Positions 49,961 through 63,500 of a stretch of DNA of 64,000 nt are shown here, in pieces. The DNA lies in NCBI GenBank assembly GCA_025345505.1, contig JANVCC010000049.1, forward strand, positions 6,698,588 to 6,762,587, read 5' to 3'. The notes below the pieces were generated by a model, which made no database searches, was not told where the DNA came from, and worked only from the letters and a program-made list of their open reading frames with translations. The stretch comes from Todiramphus chloris collaris. Lineage: Eukaryota; Chordata; Aves; Coraciiformes; Alcedinidae. The first letter of the stretch is position 1. Each line of letters begins with the position of its first letter. Position numbers and translations under genes: made by a program.

Positions 49961-52900
49961 GTCAAATCCAAAACAGACGAGCTCACATATTCTGTCAGGG
50001 GAACGCAGGACCAGCCAAGCAGCCACATTCCAAGGGCAGCACGATACCAAATTATTACCCTGTCCCATTCAAAATGAGGCGTTGCTCAGAAAACAGCTAC
50101 TTGATGATTCTGATACAAATCCAACAGAAGAAATTACAGCTGAGGGAGGGAAGAAGCAATTCCCAGCCGCTTGCACTGGGCCAACTGCTGGCCCAGAGCC
50201 CGTCGGAGCAGCATCCCTGCCCTTGCTACAGATGTGCACCCCTCGGGGAGCTCGTGGCAAACATCCTACCACAACCTGCACCTCCCTTGGCCAGGACGAA
50301 GCAGAACAACCCCTCCTCCTCCTCCTCCTCTCCCCACAGGGTTGCAGAGGGCCAGGGTGAGACTCCCTCCTGCCCCCTCCTCCTGTGCACCCACCTGAGA
50401 CGTGGCTCTCTCCCTTCCCTGCAAAGTTTCTGGTGCTTCCACAGAAGAAGTCAGAAATAAAGGAGCCAGAGTTATAAGTGCTGATACATAATTTACTCCT
50501 ATTATCAAGATTAAACACATCTTTGCATGCTTAGCATAAAACAACTGCCTTTCCCCACATTTCTCAAGGACATGCATAAACTTCATTATTATCTAAATAA
50601 TCAAAAGAGTATTTCAATAGAATATTTAACTGTCTGCCTACTGGAAACTCACAGCCTTAATCTAACACTGATCCTCTGTTGTCCTTCATGTAAATATTGT
50701 TGGGACGTCAGCCAAAGCCTAGGGAAGTGAGCTTCATCTTGGTGGATGGGAATCTCTCGTGTCAGATACAGTCAGCCTGACTAATGAGACCTACAGCTTG
50801 CCAAAACCTACAGCCTCGCTGTCTGTTCCAGCCATTGAACGCGCTCAGAAACCCAGTGGCACCAGCCCAGCAGTCTACAGATCCCAATCAACTATCAATA
50901 GCTTAAGTGTAAGTGATTGTGTATGAAGTACAAGCCAAATGTGTTTCCTTTTTCAGTTTTAGGACCTCCAGTATTGTTATTGCACCAGTAATGCTTGCAC
51001 GGAATTAATCATAGACGTACCCACAAGGCAAAACATTATGAGAAGCGCTTTGTACTTTCTAAAAGTGTGCAGCTCTGAAGAGTGGAAGGAGTTGGAAGAC
51101 TTCCCAGCACAATGGGGCGTTCCCCACTGTCGAGAGATAGCTAGGGAATTTTCCCCAACCCAACCCCCCCCCCCTTTTTTTTTTTCCTCCCAAACCAAAA
51201 GTGTTGGTTGCTGGCCATCTCTCAGCATGACACTGACCTCTCGCTCCTCCACCCTGGAGCTCGGCATTATCCCTTCCCTGGTGCTCTACTTTAACTCTTT
51301 TCTGGATGAGCAGGGCTTTTCCGTGCTGGCGGGTGCACTCCTCTGAAGCACAGGGGTGTCCGATGATGAGATGCTGGCCTAGGGTGGCAGGTGCATCAGA
51401 AAATCCCACAGGGAACTGCAACGGCCATGGGGACAGGTCTGCAAAAGCTGTTCTACATCCTTCAGCATCCAACAGCACTCATGGTGTGATCCAGCACCAT
51501 GACCCACTGTGACACAAGGATGCTGCTGTTCCTCTTGGACTTGGCCATGAACCTACACAGAGGGCTCAAATGAGGCTCCAGCTCCACGTTGAGAAGTGAT
51601 AACGGTGATGCCAAGGGACATCAGCCACAGGTTAGACTGGCCCCATGGCCACCAGAAGATATCATGGCATCAACAAAGCCTGGGAATCTGGCTCATTTAA
51701 TTCCGTCAAAACTTTCTTCTGGCAACTAAGCTTAACTTCATTAAGAGAGTAATTATAATGGATAAATGTAGACATAAAATTACTGTAAGGTCAAGAGTCA
51801 AATCTAAAACCTCATTATAATCATAGGGAAAAATCACATTACCTACAAGTTATGGACAAGTTCAACTTCCATCCCATCCCATCAGCCCTGAAGCTGTAGG
51901 GCCAAGGTGTAGAACGAGCCCTTGAGTTTGTCTGGGGCTGTAAACTGAAGTGCTGTGGGTTTGGAGATGGCTGAACAATGGGAATGGAAAATAACCAACT
52001 TTTCATGACCTGTGTAAGGACTGCAGGAAAAGCAATTGTCTCCATGGCTCCAGCCCTCCTGGCCAAGATGATGCCAACCCATGGGCACTGACGCCGAGTC
52101 CATCGTTGGGGGTCTGCACGTTGCCCCGGGGCCCTGCCACACGCTTCCATCCTTTGTGTCCCACACAGGGGCAGGAAGGTCCTGCTGCTGAGGCTGCTGC
52201 TCCAGAGCACAGTGGACTTCTGGCCCAAGCACCGCCTGAGCAGCCAACAGTGATTTCTGATTTCTCTGAGGCGGGTTTCGGCAGCACTGCCCCAAGGTCA
52301 GGCTGGGTTGTGTTGGCTCCTGGCCCCGGTTCACGAGGCTGTCAGCTAAATCGCACCACGGCATCATTACTCCCAGTGATGATGTGACAGACAGACGCAG
52401 CCCAGCTGGATTTTCAAAACCTAAGCACTTTGCATCACTGACAGGCAAGAAAAAGAACCCCACACCAAGCCACAACCCTCTCAGTCTGAGCAGGTTTTAT
52501 CTGGAAATAGCCAAAGCTAATAAGTATAAGACCCCACAAAGTCATTCCTCCTGAACCACTTTTCTGACCAAACCTTTTAACTGTCACTGGGAAATAAAGA
52601 GCGATAGGTACCAGCCCCGGCTGGCGTTACCTGATTAGTCCCCACCGCATCCTTAACGCAGCCTTTCTCCAAAGGGATAAAGCAAGGCTGAAATGACTGA
52701 TGCAATTTGGTGCTTTCAGACAGAGTTAGTGCGAGAGGAAGAGTCAAGTTCATTACGTCGTGCAGTTCACCACAGGGCTGTGGCAGCTGTGAAGATGCAG
52801 CCGGTGCCGGGGCTGAGCCGGCGACCAGGTGCCCACTTCTGCAGCAGGAACGCGAGATGCACGATAGGCAGGCAGCTCTGACCCAAACGCATCACTCTGC

Positions 52901-54522
52901 AGTGGGAATCAGCCAGGATTTTAGCCCCTGAGCAAAAATGCAACGGGGATGCAACGGGAAGGCAGGCGGTGTGGTCCTGCAGCGATTCCACTGAAGCCTC
53001 TCTACAGGGATCCACCCTGGCTGTCTGCGGCACACGGATGTAATGCTGCCTCCTTGCCACTGCATGCTTGCCTCATTTCCAAAACACTTACACATGCAGC
53101 CCGCATTAGAATTAAAAAACCATTAAACCTCGGAAAGGAAAAACTTTGACAGGATGCGTAATATACTAAGTATAATTAATTAAATTGGATGAGGCACTGG
53201 GGGACGAGAGAAGAGTGGATGGAGACTGTTCTTGGAAAAGGGATGGTAATGCACTAATGTTCATGCATGCCATTAAGTAAGAAACAGCCTTGGAAGAGGC
53301 GAGGATGAGTGACGGGGGCTTCAAGAGATGGCACCAGCCAGTTGGGCACCTTGGATGCATAGCGAATAAGGTGATAGCATGAGATGTGGCCAATCAGAGC
53401 TCTAAAAAAAAACAACAACAAAGGTGGGAAAGGCACCCAAGAGATTTGAAAGGAAAAATGGCATGGAGGTTGCTAAACAGCAATGCCCTACCAGTGACAG
53501 CCTCCTCCAGAGAACACCTCTTGCCTGCCCTGCCAGGACTTGGGGAGATGGACCATCTTCACCGCCCAGCACAGACATCAGAGCAGGCGAGAGGAGATTC
53601 ATCCTGGAAAGCATCTGGCTCTCTGTGGGGTTATTCTTTAGTTATTTGTAACCCCGGGCACAGTTGCCCAGCGTGGGAAGCACCCTGCTGCATCCACCCC
53701 GCTCCAGGGGCACGGGCAGCAGCTGAGGTGGGGTGAGGAAACAGCAACCAAAGCCAGGGCTGGGGATGGAGCATCAAAGGCAGCCCCAGCCAACACAGCA
53801 GGCACAACATGATGAGACAGCCACAGTCTGGCTGTTCAGCAGGACAAAGTTTTAACAGGCTTAACAACAGCATCAGCACTGATCATTAGGCAATTACAAC
53901 TGCTGCAAGTTGACAAAGCACCAGGACCAAATGAATTATCTCCCCAAATCCTGCAGGCAGGAGCATGGAAAAGAGAAAAGTCATCGTCAACAGCTTCTGA
54001 TAGCTCACTGGGTGCAGAGCAGTAACTAAAGAGCTGCTCGTTTACTTGCTGTTTGCAGAGATAAAAGGGAAAGGCCAGGAAATGAAGTCTTCAAAAACAC
54101 TCTCATCATTTAGGGAGCGGTGGGAGGGAAAGTCCTGGAAACACTGGTGCAGCCAGGATTGCTCATCCCCTGGGGATGGCTGATTCAGCGAGGAAAGGAC
54201 TGTGTGTGTTTGGAAAGAGAAGGCAGATTTTGGCTGAGGGAGTTCACTCCTGAATCATCCCCAGTGCGGTTACTTGCTCAATTCTGCACATTCTTGCACA
54301 GCAGCCAGCACCGGCCAAAGGGACAGTCATGAGCTCTTCTCAAGGATGTGCCAAAACCCACTCCTCCAGGGATCTGCAGAGCTTAATCCATGTGGGACCA
54401 CGGTGACTCCCTGCTCTGCTCCCCTGCAAACCACGGGCTGCTCAGCTTTGTCACGCCGCGCTTCTCAAGCGCAGCCCTTCACTTTGAGTGACTAGGCACG
54501 CTTTTAGGAAAAACATGCAAAT
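49961..54522. other. Intronic stretch, little recognised
   Basis: Contains a short (TCC)n-like run near 50310-50330, the C11-T11 tract and AT-rich intervals at 50460-50720 and 51690-51850. No exon or transposon recognised. Confidence 0.45.
51164..51185. repeat. C11-T11 pyrimidine tract
   Basis: Eleven C directly followed by eleven T. A pure polypyrimidine run; simple sequence only. Confidence 0.9.
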
Positions 54523-54640
54523 GTGATTTAAAGACTCTAAGTGATACAGAATATATCACATCCCTTGGGAACCTGTTCCAGGGGGTAATTATTCTAATTC
54601 CTAAAATCATGCGTCTCATTTGCAGCTAGAATTTTCCGAG
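54523..54640 (-). mobile_element. Old, degraded CR1-like LINE internal fragment
   Basis: AAGACTCTAAGTGATACAGAAT, CACATCCCTTGGGAACCTGTTCCAG, TAATTATTCTAATT and TCTCATTTGCAGC follow the order of an older CR1 consensus, with the 3' terminal part missing. Same orientation as the other copies. Confidence 0.55.
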
Positions 54641-54711
54641 GCAAACCTCCATCCTCCAGCAGCAGCTCTGCCGTGTTTGCTGAATTAGAGATGCTCAGTA
54701 GCAGGTATCTT

Positions 54712-54727
54712 CCCCCCCCCCCCCCCC
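54712..54727. repeat. C16 homopolymer
   Basis: Sixteen uninterrupted C on the + strand in the inferred PCDH19 intron. In pre-mRNA sense this is a G run. Confidence 0.9.
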
Positions 54728-57700
54728 AAGTACACTTTGAACACAGGCTGAGATGGTCAATGTCTCAAGCGAAGTCCAGAGCATGCCCCCTGAGGATGCC
54801 ATCTCTCTTGGGTTCTATTTCAAGCCCAGTGGTCCCAGATGAAAGAGTCTTGCTGGAGTCAATAGGCTTTGAGTCAGGTCCTAAATCTCCAGACGCATGT
54901 TTGGAGAGCGAAAGCCAATGTCTTCAGATATACAGAGAAGCTCCTGATGCCAAATGGTCTTCAGAAAGCAAAGGGATATTTTTGCACTGACAGAGCATCT
55001 CCTCTCCACCTGACATGCCAGAGCTTAGTGGTCCCTGCAAAGCATGTCTACCCAGTGAAGGGCTTGCATGCATTGTATAGTGAATTAATTGGACTTATCT
55101 ACCCAATACGAATAGAGGGAGACTCACAAAGCAGAGGTCAGGCAATGAGGGAATTGCAGGTGGAACTGCTCATCTTAATTACTTGTCTTCATTAACGTGA
55201 GGTCTCTGGATCCTATAGTGATGACTAATGGGTCACAATATTTGCATGAGCGAATATACTTTCAGAAAAAAGGACACATGGCTGAAGGGGTGGAACAGAT
55301 AAAGAATTTTCTTTGGATTTTACAAGAGCATCTCCACCGCAAGATGCAGTGACTTCCCCGAGCCCAGCAGCGTACCAGAGGGAAGCTACCCTAGATGCAA
55401 GATAAACATCATTATGAGGCACAAAGTGGCCAGAAAAAAAGCAAGACAGTGACAAACGAGGTAAACCATGGCTTATACTTGAGCTGTCCATGTCTCCCTG
55501 GCACTCGGATGAGTTGGATACAAGCATCACAGCTACCTGTTCTCCTGACGGCACTGAAAGGAAACGAAAGTTTGGAACAAGCCAAACACATTCAATTTAC
55601 CTGAATAATTTAGGCTGCTGAGTTATCAAGTGCTTCACGGACTGTCATCGAGAAAAGCTGTATTGCAGAGGAAAGGTCTGTAAATCAATGCATCCGAGGG
55701 ACCAAAACTAATCAGAGAGCGGCTGCAAAAGCACCGCCTGTCAGAACAGATGCAGGACATGGAAGTCAACCAGCAAGCACCAGCCCCACGCTCCCAGGGT
55801 TGGCTTCGCAGCAGCCTCTTGTAGGAGACCCAGCGAGGCCAGGCAGAGTGGAGCATCGAGGAGACAGGGCTCCTGTTGAAACACGCTGGTGAGCAGCGGT
55901 GCCAGTGGCACAGATAACTCAGCTGGTAAATGCAGAGAGTGAAAAAACAAGAAACAAAGTCCAGTATATATTTAGTGCCCACTCAGGGAGCCACCTGGAT
56001 GTGCCAGACCCTCCCCACAGGTATTTATACCCTCCACTAATGCACCTATGCTCCCAAAAATGCTTCTGGCTCTCTGACCTTTCCTAAATTACTACTCTGT
56101 ATGGTTTTGTCTCCAAGTTTCTAGCCAAATGCCTCTTCCCGAACCAGAGATATCCTTTTGTAACTTACCACTGAGCTGCATCAAATCCAGAAGCACAGTC
56201 AGTTGAACTGAAAGAGCTGCTCCTCTTGCAGGGCAAATCTAGCTCAGGAGCAGTTCAGTTCTCCTGTTAAACCAGCCCACTGGAGAACGTGCCCCAACAG
56301 ACGAGGCAGCACCGTCTGCTGTACTCCCACCAACTACTCTCCTGCCTCCTCTCTTTAATGAGGCCAACACTTACAAAGCAGGCAGAGAAAATCAAGTGCC
56401 CGACCTATTTTGGTTTGCAAGTGATGCGGACACCCCACTTCACTCAGTCTTCTCATAAAAATTTCCAACCAGCCCTCTCCCATTTTTCATATAAGACAGC
56501 ACAGGAACAAGCACCAAACCCCCTCTCTCCAGCACACACCCAGCAGAGTAAGGTCTTCTCCCTAAAAAGGGCCAGAAGCTCCTCACCTTTAACTCCCATC
56601 AGCTGCAGGTACTCAGCACCCGGCAGGATGGGGCACCCCCCCTGCCTTGCAGCCAGCTCCCCTGTTTGCTGCAGGGGACCCGTGACTGCCCCTGCTGCTC
56701 CAGGCGTGTGCTGGGCAGGCTCTGTGGTGTACAGCTCTCGAGTGCTTCCCGAAGACACAAGGTAGCATCTGTGGTGAAATCTCACCAAGTGATCCAAGAT
56801 AGTTTTCTCCAGCTGGGACTGATTGAATATAGCCCGGGCACCGGATGATGTGGGAAATCAGTCGTAGCCGAGCACAAATTGCATGCATAGAGGTAATTAC
56901 TGCAGCACAAGGTTGGTAGCACCACTACCCACATGACAGTATATCTCAGCAATTTTCATTTCCTATTGCTTCAATTCAGAGAGAGTTTTTTTTTTCTTCC
57001 TTCCACCCCCTTTTTTTTCTTTTTTTGTGGTTCAATTTTCTCCTTTTCCTACGGGGACTGACGTTAACCCAGGATTTCATCAGGATAAAGCTCCGCTTTC
57101 ACAACTGCTACTCCTTCCACACACCCAAATGTTCTCCTATTTACTACACCCAGCCCTTGAGCCCAGCCCATCTCGACCTGACTCCACGTCCCTGCCCCAA
57201 GTGTGACTGTCACTGCTCAAAGGTGAAGAACCTGCTGCCATGTGCTGTCACCCGCAGCCAGTTGGGGATACTGGTAATGAAACACAACATGCCAGTAGCT
57301 AATGAAGCTCATTACAAAGGAAGTCGCTCTCCACACTTGAAAAAAGGATGAAAATACGGTAAGAAAAATGGAACAAAAAAGGGTTTCTGCCAAAAAATAA
57401 CAACAAACCATGAGAGCTAATGCTGAGAGTGGGGAAGCTGATCACTACTATTACAGATACTCAGCAAAAACAGGGCCACATTATGCTTACTGTGATTATA
57501 CACATTGTGGCTAGCGCATATCTATAATATACCTCCTATAAATAACTTCTTTTTCCAAACAGACACGGGGGTTAAATGCAGGATGGAAAGGGAAATCACC
57601 GAGCAAAGGCAACGCCAACCCAGCTGGAGCCTTGGCACAGCCCTGCGCTCCCGCTTCCCATCCCAGCTTTCTCCACTGCATACCTGCGTGTCTACCGTTG

Positions 57701-58479
57701 AGGAAAGGCTGCCAAACTTTTTAATAATTCTGTGACCCATTTAGAAAGATCTACTTTCTCACATTCATACATGCTGTATGAGAAATAAAGTATCGCACTC
57801 ACGAATTTTGAGTGGCAGCGCTTCCCTTAAGACGGATAAAAGCTGCAAGTTCTCTTTTCTGTTTGGTGCCAATTATTACAGAGTTTTGACTTATATATTA
57901 TTACATAGATCATTTAGTAAAACAACCTACGTACAAACCCAGTGGTATGTCTCCCTTCTGCAGTTATCTGCTGGAGCTGGAGCAGTTTAGACACTCACCC
58001 ATACACGCTGTATTTCAGAGGTGGGTGGGCTGCTTCCCCAGCACCCAGGGGAGATGCAGTTCCCTGCCCTGCAGCTCTCTGCAGCCTGCAAGCCTAATTA
58101 GACAGGTCCAAAAGATTTATCTTTATTACACTTAGAAAGTTAATTGCATCACTTTCTTCCGGGGGGAAAAAAAACAGGCACCCAACATGTACCAGTCCTG
58201 CTAGAGATGTGGGTCCAGTGCCGTACTGGAATCACCCCAGAGTTGCCAGGTGTGTGTTCTGATACAGAGGGACAAGATTTCACCTGATGGCAACGGGCTG
58301 TGCCCCCAAGGCTGCTCCAAAACCAGTGGTGCCAGGCAGCCTGTGCCTGCAGAGCTGAGGGTCAGCCCAACGTTTGTGGTGATTACCCCTTTAATAAAGG
58401 GCCCTGTATTTTCCAGCGGTTGCAAAATTGATGCGGGTTGCCATGGCAAGCACACACTTTCCCATTTAGTAGAATAATA
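54728..58479. other. Intronic stretch, little recognised
   Basis: Pyrimidine-rich tract near 56985-57030 and mixed unique sequence. No exon of the PCDH19 tail or other family was found. Confidence 0.45.
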
Positions 58480-59160
58480 GACAGCTTTGTATAATTCACT
58501 GATTTCAGATGATTTCTCACCCCAACAGCAAGTCGCTCAAGTTACATAAGTCACCTGTTGTTTAGTCAATCTGGCAATTTTAATTAGAATAAATTTTTAT
58601 GATTCCTCTTTGCAACACTTAGAGCTGCTCTGCCACCAGAATGCCGAGATGTCTGTAAATTATACGGGCTCCAATCACATCTTTTTTTGCTGTTTTAATT
58701 ACAGTAACATTGCAGCATTAATCATGTAAGCCTCTGTTAAACAAGTAACAGCCATCCTCCATCATAATTAAAAAGAAAGGCCAAGCAAACAGGAGCTTTG
58801 GAGTTTACCATATTTCCTCTGAAAATTGTATTTTAACTTAAAGAGTTTCACAAACAGTAGTTTTATTTGGCTCTAATTAGTGTTGTGAAAGAAACACCGA
58901 AAGGTTAATAAGAGATGGTTAGTTTGTAATGCAAGTTTCCCAGTGCCAGCCCCAGCAGTTCAGTCTGTTTTCAGAGTCATTAACGAAGTAGATTGATTAC
59001 AGGAGGAGATTGGGAAGTGCTGCCTTGCTGCGTTAGCAGAAGGTTTGGTTTTATTCATATACCTTCCCCACTGTTAAATATGATGGCCATTACCTGGACC
59101 ATTTTGCTAGTCTTAACTGCTGTGAGACAGAAAGTGTTAATGGTTTCCTTAGAGGTTACT
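58480..59160. promoter_or_regulatory. Candidate conserved non-coding block, TAATTA-rich
   Basis: Four separate AATTA-type homeodomain cores (TTTTAATTAGAAT, TTTTAATTACAG, ATAATTAAAAAG, TCTAATTAGTG) within about 320 bases, plus GCATTAATCATG and GTTAATAAGAG. No repeat and no coding frame. The most enhancer-like texture in the window; the function is inferred. Confidence 0.32.
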
Positions 59161-59162
59161 GG

Positions 59163-59207
59163 AAAAAAAAAAAAAAAAAAAAAAAGTCCATGTGGGTTTT
59201 TTTTTTT
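59163..59207. repeat. A23 tract followed by T11 tract
   Basis: A23 (59163-59185), eleven bases, then T11 (59197-59207). The two tracts could pair as a short A:T hairpin. Confidence 0.85.
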
Positions 59208-60320
59208 ATTGGCTTGTTTATAAGGGAAAAGGAAGCTGCAAGCTTGACCGAACTGTTTATTTATCTTAGAAATATTTGAAAATCCAAGTATTGTGTAGCA
59301 GTTTTGGAAAAGGATGCTTTGGGAGAGCCGGGGTTAGCATCGCTCCATCCTTCAGCTGAACCCTGACAAAGATCTTCTCTGAGAACCTTCTGCTTGGGCT
59401 GGGGCCTAGGAGCAGTTAACAAAACCAAGCACAACTAGAAGCTGAAGCTCTCTAATCAGAAATATCACTTCTTCATATCTCCTATAAATTGCTCTCCAGC
59501 CACCCAGCAAAAATACAGGTAAGCAAGAACTAAATTTGACAAAATCTCATTAAAAACTACAATAAAACACTAGAAACCCTCCAACTTTCTGCTTTGATCA
59601 CTCATCCATCACAAACCTACACAATGGGGCGTAGATCCAAGTTTTCTTTTTCCTCTTGAAGTTGCCAAAATGTTCACATCTGGTGTTTTCTGTACTTAGA
59701 TGGAAAGGACTTGAGGATCTAAAGGTTATAACTCCCATGACCCTGGACCGAGTAACTTCAGTGATGGAGACACTGCGAGAATTATCATTGATGAAAGGAA
59801 CCTGAAAACTGAAGGAAGAGTGCTAGGAATGTGGGATATATGATAATGCTTCTCATGCAAAAAAAAGGAGGTCACACATCTGTTTGTTATTTAGTTCTGC
59901 TGTTGCAGAAAGGGATTGGCATCCGCTTATTGCTATGGATATGACTTCAATGTCATCCCTGCTCCACCATCAGCCTCCAGCAAGGACTTCTTCAAGCTGT
60001 GCTCGATGCTACAGAACTACGAACCTGAAGAAGAAGCAACACAAGGGATGTGTCTGTGCCAGCCAGAGTGTCCATGTGTGGATTCAACCTCCTCGAGTGA
60101 CCGCTGCCCTGCTCTGCTGTAAAGCAACACCATGCTGAGGGAAGCTGAGCTCACTGATGGGCATCCTGACCCACTGCCCACTCTGCCTGTCCAGATCACC
60201 CACTGAAGATGGAGCTGAGCACCGCATACCTGGCAATAAGATTCATCCTGAAGAGACTTGTTTGTCTGAGTGCTTGATGGCCTTTTTTCCAGCTACAGTC
60301 ACTGATCTAACAGAACAGAC

Positions 60321-60505
60321 AATCATAAACCAGTTTAGGTTGGAAGGGACCTGTAGAGGTCATCTCATCCAACCCCCCTGCACTGAGCAGGAACATCTTT
60401 AACCAGATCAGGTTGCTCAGAGCCCCACCTAATCTGACTTGGAATGTCGCTGGGCAACCTGGGCCACTGTTTCACCAGCCTCATTGTAAAATATTATAAA
60501 AATAA
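60321..60505 (-). mobile_element. CR1 LINE 3' fragment in PCDH19 last intron
   Basis: AATCATAAACCAGTTTAGGTTGGAAGGGACCTG then GAGGTCATCTCATCCAACCC, and later AGGTTGCTCAGAGCCCCACC and GCAACCTGGGCCACTGTTTCACC, matching the CR1 3' end on the minus strand. It stops at CTCATTGTAAAATATT. Confidence 0.92.
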
Positions 60506-63500
60506 CACGATAGAAAGACATTACGTGGTCTGTGTGAGCCCCGTTGGGCAACGTTAGCAGGAGCTTGGGGAGGATGGAGAGAGCACGTACAAAATCATCC
60601 GTAACCACCACGCAGCCATCCATGAGCTGATGTAGACGCTCAGTATGTCATCATTTAAAAGTGTAGGACTCATAAGACAATCAGCTCCTTTTCCCAAAGC
60701 CCAGCTTACCCACTCGTCACAAAAATCCTTCTCTGGGCTTTCAAATACTGTGAGAAGCTGACTGCTCCCTCCAGGCCACTGCAGGAGCACCACTGAGCTC
60801 ACGGGGGCTGCTGTACTGAGAGATCCATGCAACAATACAGAAATCAGAAGAGCTGTAATAATTGACATTGCCCTGTAAAGAAAGCTTACAGTGTTTATCC
60901 ATCTTAAGGGATGTGCTGTCACTCACATCTAAATGTTATCCTTTATGTCTTGTGCTGCATATACGAGTAAAAGATAGTGGGTATTTTTTTATTAATTTGT
61001 TGAAACTCACAGAGAAATGCAGCTGAATTTCCAGCCTCCAAAGCCCTAGAATATGTCACTTAGGTCTTCATGTACATACAGCTCTAGAGAAAGGCTTTTC
61101 TGCATAGGAAAAGGGAGTCTCAGGTAGAATGACTGCTGGAAATCAGCTTAAAAAATCAACAATTTCTCTAATACCTGTGTTTGCCTCCTGTTAATACCAT
61201 TAGTCATGTTCTCAATTCACGACTGAAATGCACCCAGATACTATGAAGATGAGCATAAGAACCAATTGGAATATTCTAGATAAAACCTGATCCCCTAAAT
61301 GCCGATGTATCCGAATAATTTGGGATGCAACCAGCGAGAAAAGTTTCAGCGCCCAGCTCTCCTTTATATCCAAGTCTATTTCTATAGTGTGTGATAGTAT
61401 AAAGAAGACTTAATGTAAGCATTTAAATATAACTCATTTCTATTCAAAGAACCCTTCATCTTGCTGGAGTTTATGAGACTCAGACACAATTAAACCACCT
61501 CTATGAGCAAAGTTGCTCAAATGTGGAAATATATGCAGGATCAGGTCTTTCCAGATGACATTTCACGCCAACCTTTACTGCTGATCTGGCACCAGAAAAA
61601 TGGAAGCGATGCTTTTAGAAGCAATTCTCTGTAGAGACACATTACTGACATTGCTTAAAAACCCTCTCACTTTGATTTTGAAGCTTTTTTCACTATTTTA
61701 TGGCTGTGGTGACTAACACCGGCTTTCTTATGATTAGTGTGTGTTTATTATTTTCATATTTTCTTTTGGATTCTATTTTTATCTTAAACAGCAAATCACT
61801 GCTTCATTGGGCCAGCCATTTTCCTTCTACAACTGATAGCAGAAATACTGGCCAGCACTGGGAATTAAGATAAGTTTGAAATCTGTTGCTTCTAACACTA
61901 AAACCACATATTTGAAATAATTCCTTTCTGATTTCCATGCTGGCAGGAGCTCTTATGACTTAAAGAGTACAAGTATGGCCCTGGCTCAAGCAAAGTAATA
62001 AAAGGTAATAGAAAAAAGCAGGTCTAGGTGCCCACAAACATCCACACAAAGAAAAACAAGCCAAACCTACATGAACGCTGGGTTTGGAAAAGGGCAAAGA
62101 GATTAAAAAAAAGTCCCAGGATGAGCGAAACCAAGGCAGGAATAACTACCTGAATCACAAAACAGAGGATCTAGCCTCAAAGATGCTAATTCAGGTCCTG
62201 AGGGATCTAATCAACCTCTTTGTTGAAGTAAAGATAAAACTTTTTGACAGCAAATGCTTTCTGATAAAATGGAATTTTCAATTACCCTGCGAAACATCTG
62301 GTCCGCGCTGCCACTTCCCGGGAAAAGCACTGCCACGCTCTGCAGTGTTGGAAAACATTTCACGCTGAGATTTCCCCACGTTGCTGGGAGGAACAGGCGT
62401 CAGGAGCTTCAAACCTGAAGGCAAAGCTCCTGTGCCCGCCGGCATCACCCACCACCGTCAACAGAGGCGATGCTGGTGGTAGCTCTACCTGGCACCACTG
62501 CACACTTCATCTCCTTGCTTGAAATGAGGGTTCCCTCCAGTGCTGGATTTGGAGTCCAGGTTACAGAAGGACGTGGAGAAAACCCTCCCCATATTGTGGT
62601 GAAACAGGCCAAGATACAAAAGGGAACCCCAGGATTTACTCCCGTCCTCCAACAGACTTCTCCAGACAACCCCAAATATCGCTGAGATCCATCAGCTGCT
62701 TGCAAACTTCCCTTTCTCCAACAGCTCCGTTTGGAAGTTCAGCTGAGGACGCCGTTAGGAAAGGAGCACATATAAACTTCTAGCAGAGCTTAACACCTCC
62801 ACAAATAAACAAACAATTAAGCGTCAGCGAGGCAATTGCGAAAGGTGGAGCGGTGCCGGTGCCCGCCTTCCTCAGCATCCATTTGGTATCAATTAGCAGG
62901 GGAAGAAAAACAATTCCGGGTGATAATGAACTCCAAATTGGGTACATATTAGAGCTATCTTTTCAACTGATGAATTTATAATCAATAATTAAGATCCTGA
63001 GGTAAAGAGGGACTGGGCAAAAGTCCTACTCCCAGAATAGGTGACGTGGCTGAGCTCCAGGCAGTATTTCTGATGATCTGCTGCTGCCCACGAAAGCTCA
63101 ACACCCTCCACTCTACGGATTGGCATTTTGCTGGAAATCTAGGTGATTTCCAAAGGAGGAGAAAGGGCTCCTGCCAGCAGGACTGGCAGATGCTGTCACT
63201 CCCACCCAAGAGTCACAGCAGGACAAGGAAGGGATAGAGGGTCTGGAGGCCACCTGAGCATCTGCAGCAGATTCCTGGGGCTCCCATGGCCACGTACTCA
63301 CCAGGCTCATGCACTAAAGGGGCTGCTTGGATCTATTCATGCCTACCTCATGCCTATCTCTTTCTGCAGGAAATCAAGCACCTCAGTAGGCGAAGGCTGG
63401 CCGGACAGGTCCACACCAACCCCCCAGTGACACCACACAGGGATCATCCTCTGCCCCCCGAGCTGCAAGGATTTCTGCCAAACAGCATCTTGCCTCAGCA

